Shown: positions 1 to 3,961 of the stretch, piece after piece
Position numbering within the stretch: position 1 is the first letter of the stretch
Layout: every line of letters starts with the position of its first letter
Assembly: GCA_012961305.1 (NCBI GenBank)
Contig: DTZQ01000020.1
Coordinates: forward strand, 1-8,119
Direction of reading: 5' to 3'
From: Armatimonadota bacterium
GTDB lineage: Bacteria > Armatimonadota > UBA10988 > DTZQ01
Length of the DNA: 8,119 bases
Translations under genes and position numbers: made by a program
The notes under the pieces: generated by a model
Told to the model about the DNA's origin: nothing
The model's input: only the letters and a program-made list of their open reading frames with translations
Database searches by the model: none

Positions 1-8
1 CAATCCTT

Positions 9-84
9 TTAATGCCGCTCTGTCATGGCGGCGAAGATGAAGTAAAAAAAGAGGGTATAGTTGTAGAGGGTGACAAAATCGTCA
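9..84 (-). other. Out-of-frame 3' continuation of the TPR-like gene
   Basis: Just past the stop of the TPR-like ORF, the +1 frame reads YDDFVTLYNYTLFFYFIFAA followed by MTERH and a TAA stop at 9-11. This aromatic, hydrophobic stretch looks like a membrane-associated or buried helix and reads as a natural end to the protein. The zero frame has already stopped, and the -1 frame gives a Ser/Thr/Pro-rich tail unlike protein. The junction is the T6 run (plus-strand A at 86-91), so a one-base insertion, real or from sequencing, is the simplest explanation. If so, the full gene would span 9-372. Confidence 0.45.
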
Positions 85-372
85 TAAAAAATGGCGACAG
101 GCTTGTACTGCTTCCTCGTACCGTCCGGTGCGAAAACAGGCCTCCACCCAATAGCGGCAACCACTGAGGGCTGTCCAATCCTCCGGTGAAGACTGTTCCA
201 CCAAGGAGCGCAACAAACGGTAACTTTCCTCTAACCGCCCCCAATGCAGGGCATATACCCCCTGCCGCAAAAGGTTCCAGCGCCGCCAACCACTCTTCCC
301 CCGCGGCGGAAAAGGTTCCCCCTGGGACGCCGCTGAGGCCGAGGATTGATTGATTAGGGCTGTTCGGGCCAT
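82..372 (-). CDS. Small TPR-like protein, probably frameshifted near its 3' end
   Basis: A 96-residue ORF with two helix-turn-helix units resembling tetratricopeptide repeats: residues about 30-60 (WNLLRQGVYALHWGRLEESY) and about 69-95 (WVEACFRTGRYEEAVQACRH). The G-R-x-E-E-[SA] pattern in each is typical of TPR helix A/B junctions. There is no signal peptide. The ATG at 370-372 has only a weak ribosome site (AAGAG), but a consensus promoter lies 31 bases upstream, which supports this start. The ORF stops at TGA (82-84) directly after a run of six T. Deleting one T would extend it in the +1 frame to about 120 residues, ending at base 9. The function is unknown. TPR folds bind proteins, and nothing here shows the partner. 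That it is a gene is fairly sure. Whether 96 residues is its true length is not. Confidence 0.65.
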   Translation of the reverse strand: MARTALINQSSASAASQGEPFPPRGKSGWRRWNLLRQGVYALHWGRLEESYRLLRSLVEQSSPEDWTALSGCRYWVEACFRTGRYEEAVQACRHFL

Positions 373-402
373 GACGCTCTTATATCCAGTCTAACTGCTT
401 TT

Positions 403-430
403 ATTATACCCAACTCTCTTAAATTGTCAA
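403..430 (-). promoter_or_regulatory. Sigma70-type promoter for the TPR-like gene
   Basis: On the minus strand there is a perfect -35 box TTGACA (425-430), a 16-base spacer and a perfect -10 box TATAAT (403-408). Transcription would begin near base 396, about 25 bases before the ATG at 372. It is the best consensus match in the window. Its -35 box forms an inverted repeat with the -35 box of the divergent promoter at 438-466. Confidence 0.8.
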
Positions 431-437
431 CTGACCC

Positions 438-466
438 TTGACATTCCCGGCTAAATCCACTATATT
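438..466 (+). promoter_or_regulatory. Divergent sigma70-type promoter reading rightwards
   Basis: On the plus strand there is TTGACA (438-443), a 17-base spacer and TATATT (461-466, five of six matches to TATAAT). Transcription would start near 473. The first plausible plus-strand gene begins at 690, giving a leader of about 215 bases that includes the heptad repeat and hairpin near 536-585. It lies seven bases from the opposing -35 box at 425-430. Confidence 0.6.
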
Positions 467-535
467 GAAAAGTAACTGCTTACCTCCGGTCACATTCACC
501 GCTGAGGTGCAACCCTGTGCAAGATGCAGGATATG

Positions 536-585
536 GGTGACTGGGTGCTAAGGACTGAGTGCTGAGGGACTCAGTCCTCACGACT
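536..585. repeat. Heptad short repeat with embedded inverted repeat
   Basis: The stretch divides into seven units, six of 7 bases and one of 8, each ending in CT: GGTGACT, GGGTGCT, AAGGACT, GAGTGCT, GAGGGACT, CAGTCCT and CACGACT. Viewed as 14-mers, 539-552 and 553-566 are tandem copies differing at two positions. Within it, AGGACTGAG (551-559) and CTCAGTCCT (570-578) are perfect inverted repeats, giving a 9-bp stem with a 10-base loop. No T-run follows, so it is not a standard terminator. It may be a dispersed genomic repeat or a leader RNA structure. Confidence 0.55.
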
Positions 586-689
586 ATTGGGGTGGCGGCG
601 CGGTGGCCGTTCACGCCTCGGAAGGGAAGCGGGGCAGTTGTTCATAACATCGTGTATCATGCATCCAGTATCGGGGAGCGTAAAACGCA

Positions 690-1067
690 ATGGAAACCTC
701 CCGTCCCGAAGTGGAAACCAAGGCTCCCATTCCCCCGGCGATTTCGGCCGGGCGCAAGGGGAAGTGGGTGCGGTGGGCAGTAATGGTGCTGGGCTTGGTG
801 AGTTTCCTCCTCACTTTGTGGCTGTCTCTGCGGCTGGCCCAGCAGGGCGTGCCGGGAGTCCGCCGGGAAGGTCTGGACCATTGGTGCCGGGCAAAATGGG
901 CAGGAAGAGACAACCAGACCTATGAATTACCACTGCTACTATCACTACACCTGTCCCCGCTGCGGCGAGGCATTTGTGCCTTACGCGGAAGGGGTGGTCT
1001 GTCCCCAGTGCGGAGAACCAACAGCAGAAGTTTACGACATTGTGGGAGAAATTATTTGGGCAGTTAA
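690..1067 (+). CDS. Putative single-pass membrane protein ORF, 3' part doubtful
   Basis: The ORF is 125 residues long. Its first ~60 look like real protein: a polar, Pro-rich N-terminus, a basic patch (AGRKGKWVRW) and a strong membrane helix at about residues 31-50 (AVMVLGLVSFLLTLWLSLRL). Codon third positions are mostly G/C to about base 860 and then become A-rich. A ribosome site GGGGAG (673-678) lies 11 bases before the ATG. The last ~48 residues overlap the zinc-ribbon gene in another frame and look like its shadow. The real gene may end earlier through a frameshift: frame 2 ends in TGA at 923-925, overlapping the next ATG as ATGA. Alternatively, a one-base deletion near 920 would fuse it to the zinc ribbon as a membrane-anchored protein. 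Function unknown. Confidence 0.4.
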   Translation: METSRPEVETKAPIPPAISAGRKGKWVRWAVMVLGLVSFLLTLWLSLRLAQQGVPGVRREGLDHWCRAKWAGRDNQTYELPLLLSLHLSPLRRGICALRGRGGLSPVRRTNSRSLRHCGRNYLGS

Positions 1068-1320
1068 ATACCATCTCGGCCTGTATGGGGAACTGAAATT
1101 ACGCTACTTTCAGGTGACAGGCATCGGTGACCAGTACCTTTTCCTGGGGTTCACCGAACTGGATTCCTTCCGCCGCAATGTGGACGTAGACATCCCCACC
1201 CGCGTCCAAAAAGCCCTCGCCCGCTTGAAGTTCGTGCGTACCGAAGCCTGGCGAAAGCATTATGAGGGGTTCTTCACCCTGCTTTTCCAACGCTGGCGCG
1301 AAGAACGATATTTACCCTAA
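922..1320 (+). CDS. Zinc-ribbon protein of unknown function
   Basis: A 132-residue protein with an N-terminal zinc ribbon formed by two CxxC knuckles: CPRC (Cys11, Cys14) and CPQCG (Cys27, Cys30), 12 residues apart. This is a typical four-cysteine zinc site. Before it lies a Tyr/His-rich start (MNYHCYYHY). After it is about 100 residues rich in aromatic and charged residues (YDIVGEIIWAVKYHLGLYGE, then LARLKFVRTEAWRKHYEGFF), apparently a small globular domain without membrane helices. I do not recognise the family. The only ribosome-site candidate, AGGAAG, is 14 bases from the ATG, which is poor. Translation may therefore be coupled to the upstream ORF, or the protein may begin upstream as a fusion. 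The gene converges on the HEAT lipoprotein gene with only 9 bases between stop codons. Confidence 0.75.
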   Translation: MNYHCYYHYTCPRCGEAFVPYAEGVVCPQCGEPTAEVYDIVGEIIWAVKYHLGLYGELKLRYFQVTGIGDQYLFLGFTELDSFRRNVDVDIPTRVQKALARLKFVRTEAWRKHYEGFFTLLFQRWREERYLP

Positions 1321-1329
1321 TTCCCCCGT

Positions 1330-2340
1330 TCACAACTTCTTCCTGCGTTTGGCTTCCTCTTCGGCAATAGCCTGCTCCGCCAATTGAAACTCCTCCCGAT
1401 TGAGTCGGGCAAGGGTCGCTTGGGCTTTCTCCCCTGGCAGTCGGGAAAGGCCATGGATAGCGTATTGTCGCACGGCCAAGTTCTCATCCTCCAAGGCCGC
1501 CAACAGCGCCTCCTCGGCCTTAGGGTCTGCCAGAATGGCCAACGAGCGCGCCGCTCGCCAGCGAACACCAGCATCCTCATCTCTCAGGGCCTGGATAAGG
1601 GCCTCCACTGCCTCCCGAACCTGCAATTCTCCCAAGCCAAAGGCCGCCTGCTGTCGCACTTGGGGCTCGGGGTCCTTCAGAGCGGCAATGAGGTCTGGCC
1701 CAGCCGCAGCGATTCGTAAGGCGACCAGGGTGTCGGCCACAATAGTGCCCACGTCCCGGTTTTCGTCCCTCAGCCGCGCGCACAGGGGTTCCGTTGCCCG
1801 CCGGCGCACCCGCTCTCGCTGTTCCTCGTCTCCCGGCGGCAGGCCCATATGCTGGAGCGTGGTTACAGCCCAGTAGCGCACATCCGGGCTGGGATGGGTC
1901 AGGGCCCTGAGCACGGAGTCTAACGCCACCTCCGTCGTCTTGCGCTTCAGTTCCAAAGCCTCCTGATAGGCCTCCGGGTCAATCTCTCGCTCCTCAGGCT
2001 CTTTTTCCGGCACGTAAGCAAAAGCGCACAAGGTACGAATGGCTGCAATCACCACATCTTCATCCTCATCCTCCATATGGCGAGTGATAGCCGGCAAGGA
2101 TTCCAGTTTCTTCATCTCCCGCAGGGCATTAAGGGCAGCCTGCCGGGCGGTGGGGTCCTCCTTCCGCAGTTCCTCCAACTGCTTGGCCAAGTCTTCGGCT
2201 TCTTTCTGGGCCTCCTCTTCCTCCTCCGTGGTCGCACCCTCCAGCAAGGCCGCGATTTTAGCACAGGAAGTAACTCCTATACCCCACACGGCCAGCGCTA
2301 AAAACCAACTGACCAAAGTAACCAACCAACGCACTTTCAT
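1330..2340 (-). CDS. HEAT-repeat lipoprotein
   Basis: A 336-residue exported lipoprotein. The N-terminus has Lys2/Arg4, a hydrophobic core (WLVTLVSWFLALAVWGIG) and a lipobox V-T-S-C with Cys26 as the predicted lipidated residue. A Glu-rich, possibly coiled-coil segment follows (about 38-62), then HEAT/PBS-lyase-like repeats to about residue 310. The clearest are at 213-243 (LIAALKDPEPQVRQQAAFGL), 244-274 (ALRDEDAGVRWRAARSLAIL) and 275-305 (ALEDENLAVRQYAIHGLSRL). The C-terminus is highly charged. HEAT solenoids act as binding scaffolds; no catalytic motif is visible. I chose the ATG at 2338-2340 because GGAG (2349-2352) is 8 bases upstream. An in-frame GTG at 2344-2346 overlaps the previous stop but is only 2 bases from that site. 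The upstream thioredoxin/TPR gene ends two bases before this ATG, so the two are probably co-transcribed and coupled. Confidence 0.85.
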   Translation of the reverse strand: MKVRWLVTLVSWFLALAVWGIGVTSCAKIAALLEGATTEEEEEAQKEAEDLAKQLEELRKEDPTARQAALNALREMKKLESLPAITRHMEDEDEDVVIAAIRTLCAFAYVPEKEPEEREIDPEAYQEALELKRKTTEVALDSVLRALTHPSPDVRYWAVTTLQHMGLPPGDEEQRERVRRRATEPLCARLRDENRDVGTIVADTLVALRIAAAGPDLIAALKDPEPQVRQQAAFGLGELQVREAVEALIQALRDEDAGVRWRAARSLAILADPKAEEALLAALEDENLAVRQYAIHGLSRLPGEKAQATLARLNREEFQLAEQAIAEEEAKRRKKL

Positions 2341-2342
2341 GT

Positions 2343-3332
2343 TCACTTCTCCTTTTCCCTCTCCTTGGCCGCCAGAGTAGCCAGTTCGGCCGCGGCCTTG
2401 GTTTTCAAAGCAGCCGGCGCCTGAGGCGAAGTCAAAACCCGCCGGAGATGGGCTTCGGCCCGGCGGCGTTCCCCCTGCTTGGCATAGAAAGCACCCAAGT
2501 AGTATCTAACCCAATCGGCCTGCTCACCCCGAAGCCGCTGGAGCAACCGAGCCAGGTGGCCCGTGGCCTTCCGATACTCTCCCCGCCGGGCGTAGGCCCG
2601 GGCCACTTCCAAGCGCAGGGGAAGGAACAAACCTCGCTTGTTCTGGGGGTCTAAGCGTTCTATCTGTCGCAGGAGCCGCAGGGCCTCGGGAATGCGCTGG
2701 AGGCGCAAGTATATCCGCGCCAGTCGGGCCAAGGCCGATAGGTCCGTGGGCCGCTTGGCTACGGCCAGTTCCACCGCCGCAATTTCCTCAGCGGTCAGGG
2801 TTTCTCCCGCGGATGGGGTCAGCAGCCCCTCGGGATTGAACTTGAGCGCCTCCTCCGGTGGGACTTCCGCGGAGGACGGTTTCTCCTTTGCGCTCCCCGG
2901 TCCCTCCCCCTGGTTGCCCTGCCGGGCTCGCTGCCGTTGCACGTGGTTGAGTATCCACAGAAATCCCGCCACGTCGTAACCGCCTTCGGTACGGTAAAGT
3001 TCCTTTCCCTCCGGGTCCAGGAAAAGCAACGTCGGATACTTTTGAACTCGATGGCGTTTGACCTCTAAGGGCTGCAGAGTAGCGTTGACCTTGACCGCTA
3101 CAAAGTTTTGCAAGGCCTGCAGGACTTGCAAGTCCGTTAGGGTGTGTTCCTCGAACCACCGACACGCCCGACTCCAATCAGCCCGGAAGTAAAGGAAAAA
3201 GGGCTGACCTTTCTGCTGTTTTTGGGCCTCGGCCAGGGAAGGATACCAGCGCACCTGGGGAGCGGCTGCAGCCAACAACCCTCCCCATAAAATCCCTAAC
3301 AGCGCCAGACCAACTCGCTGACGTCGGTGCAT
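2343..3332 (-). CDS. Exported thioredoxin-fold protein with C-terminal TPRs, CxxC altered to SxxC
   Basis: A 329-residue protein. Residues 1-24 form a signal peptide (basic MHRRQR, hydrophobic core, Ala-rich cleavage region). Residues about 28-130 are thioredoxin-like: the strand FFLYFRADWSRACRWFEEHT carries the active-site region, and KYPTLLFLDPEGKELY contains the expected cis-Pro (Pro100). The usual W-C-x-x-C is W-S-R-A-C, with Ser54 replacing the first cysteine and Cys57 kept, so ordinary dithiol disulfide exchange is unlikely. A Gly/Pro/Glu-rich linker (about 137-180) leads to about three TPR units (about 190-315), e.g. ALARLARIYLRLQRIPEALR and LEVARAYARRGEYRKATGHL. The start has AAGGAG (3343-3348) 10 bases upstream. 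It is the first gene of an operon with the HEAT lipoprotein, so it probably acts outside the cytoplasm as a binding or monothiol protein. Substrate unknown. Confidence 0.85.
   Translation of the reverse strand: MHRRQRVGLALLGILWGGLLAAAAPQVRWYPSLAEAQKQQKGQPFFLYFRADWSRACRWFEEHTLTDLQVLQALQNFVAVKVNATLQPLEVKRHRVQKYPTLLFLDPEGKELYRTEGGYDVAGFLWILNHVQRQRARQGNQGEGPGSAKEKPSSAEVPPEEALKFNPEGLLTPSAGETLTAEEIAAVELAVAKRPTDLSALARLARIYLRLQRIPEALRLLRQIERLDPQNKRGLFLPLRLEVARAYARRGEYRKATGHLARLLQRLRGEQADWVRYYLGAFYAKQGERRRAEAHLRRVLTSPQAPAALKTKAAAELATLAAKEREKEK
2349..2352 (-). promoter_or_regulatory. Ribosome site deciding the HEAT lipoprotein start
   Basis: GGAG on the minus strand lies 8 bases from the ATG at 2340 but only 2 bases from the alternative GTG at 2346, favouring the ATG. 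It sits inside the last codons of the upstream gene, as expected for coupled translation. Confidence 0.6.
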
Positions 3333-3393
3333 TTGCGCCTCGCTCCTTCCCGACTCCCCAAGGCGACTCGCGAACTCTCAGTTGATTGTCCTT

Positions 3394-3422
3394 ATTTTAG
3401 CATATTTTTCCCATCTCGTCAA
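3394..3422 (-). promoter_or_regulatory. Sigma70-type promoter of the thioredoxin/TPR-HEAT operon
   Basis: On the minus strand: TTGACG (3417-3422), a 17-base spacer and TAAAAT (3394-3399), with an extended -10 TGC (3400-3402). Transcription would start near 3387, about 55 bases before the ATG at 3332. Its -35 box is four bases from the -35 box of the divergent promoter. Confidence 0.75.
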
Positions 3423-3426
3423 CTGC

Positions 3427-3456
3427 TTGACACCGCCGTTCCCGTTATGGTATAAG
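3427..3456 (+). promoter_or_regulatory. Sigma70-type promoter of the four-helix membrane protein gene
   Basis: On the plus strand: TTGACA (3427-3432), an 18-base spacer and TATAAG (3451-3456), with an extended -10 TGG (3448-3450). Transcription would begin near 3463, which puts the AGGAGG ribosome site at the extreme 5' end of a leader of about 15 bases. Because this promoter lies inside the longer reading frame opening at 3382, it supports the ATG at 3478. Confidence 0.8.
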
Positions 3457-3463
3457 AAACTCC

Positions 3464-3469
3464 AGGAGG
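3464..3469 (+). promoter_or_regulatory. Ribosome-binding site AGGAGG
   Basis: A perfect AGGAGG with 8 bases to the ATG at 3478. It decides that start over an upstream in-frame ATG at 3382. Confidence 0.85.
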
Positions 3470-3477
3470 TTGAAACC

Positions 3478-3807
3478 ATGAGGACATCTCGTCCGGCCAG
3501 CATTTTGTTAATCTGTGCTTATCAGGCCTTTCTGGTCTGGGTGTACACCTTCTTCGGCTACGCCAGCCGCCTGTTCCTGGCTTACCTGCTGGCCCTAACC
3601 CACTTAGTTTGTCTCTTCGGCCTGTATTACTATCGTGAATGGGCTCGGCGGACGACGATTCGCCTGTTTCTGTTTGACGTGATAGCCGTCCTGCTGGCCT
3701 ACGCCGAGGGGCTGCTTCCTGCCAGTGCAGTGCTGGTATTGCTGGGGATGCCTGCTTATGCCCTGACCGTGCTCACCGACCCCCGAATCAAAGGCCGATT
3801 CTCCTGA
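3478..3807 (+). CDS. Small four-helix integral membrane protein, function unknown
   Basis: A 109-residue protein that is almost entirely membrane-embedded. Four predicted helices lie at about 8-28 (SILLICAYQAFLVWVYTFFG), 32-52 (LFLAYLLALTHLVCLFGLYY), 60-78 (TIRLFLFDVIAVLLAYAE) and 82-101 (ASAVLVLLGMPAYALTVLTD). Basic loops (REWARR at 53-58 and the RIKGR tail) suggest that the middle loop and both ends face the cytoplasm by the positive-inside rule. There are no enzyme motifs and I do not recognise a family. An in-frame ATG at 3382 would add 32 residues. I reject it because the promoter and the AGGAGG site both lie downstream of it. The gene is divergent from the thioredoxin/TPR operon and convergent with the large TPR gene, so it appears to be a single-gene unit. 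Confidence 0.8.
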   Translation: MRTSRPASILLICAYQAFLVWVYTFFGYASRLFLAYLLALTHLVCLFGLYYYREWARRTTIRLFLFDVIAVLLAYAEGLLPASAVLVLLGMPAYALTVLTDPRIKGRFS

Positions 3808-3821
3808 GGTTACGCAGTTAG

Positions 3822-3890
3822 GCCCATTGCCAGGGGCAACCGTGCCTGGGCGCAAGTCCACCCGCGGGGCAGGATTTCCCCCTCCCTGCC
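3822..3890. terminator. Possible bidirectional hairpins between convergent genes
   Basis: Two inverted repeats lie in the 154-base gap between the convergent genes. The first is TTGCC/GGCAA (3827-3831 with 3835-3839), flanked by GCCCA/TGGGC (3822-3826 with 3847-3851). The second is GGCAGG/CCTGCC (3868-3873 with 3885-3890). Stems are short and no T-run follows on either strand, so intrinsic termination is unproven. Nothing else is visible in this gap. Confidence 0.25.
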
Positions 3891-3961
3891 GGTGCCTGGT
3901 GCGAAGGAAAGAAATATCAGGCAACTAACCGTCCACACAGGGACACTTTCAGGTGATAGCC

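Larger units (their letters stand above)
373..689. other. Gene-poor divergent intergenic region
   Basis: This 317-base stretch separates the minus-strand TPR-like gene from the plus-strand pair. It contains two back-to-back promoters (403-466), direct GTGCAA repeats (508-513 and 517-522), a 7-base periodic repeat (about 536-585) that can fold into a hairpin, and a possible ribosome site for the ORF at 690. No tRNA or known riboswitch was recognised. Short ORFs here have no protein-like features. Confidence 0.6.

Noticed and set aside
85..91. Programmed -1 frameshift at U UUU UUA
   Set aside because: The heptamer matches the slippery rule in the correct phase, but the -1 product is only a 20-residue low-complexity tail and no downstream stem was seen. 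The protein-like continuation is in the +1 frame.
524..565. Possible 13-residue leader peptide (MQDMGDWVLRTEC)
   Set aside because: There is no good ribosome site. It is not enriched in a single regulatory amino acid, and it arises from the heptad repeat.
1400..1876. A 158-codon plus-strand frame inside the HEAT gene
   Set aside because: Ser/Arg-rich shadow of the HEAT repeats; the minus-strand protein has a clear lipobox and HEAT units.
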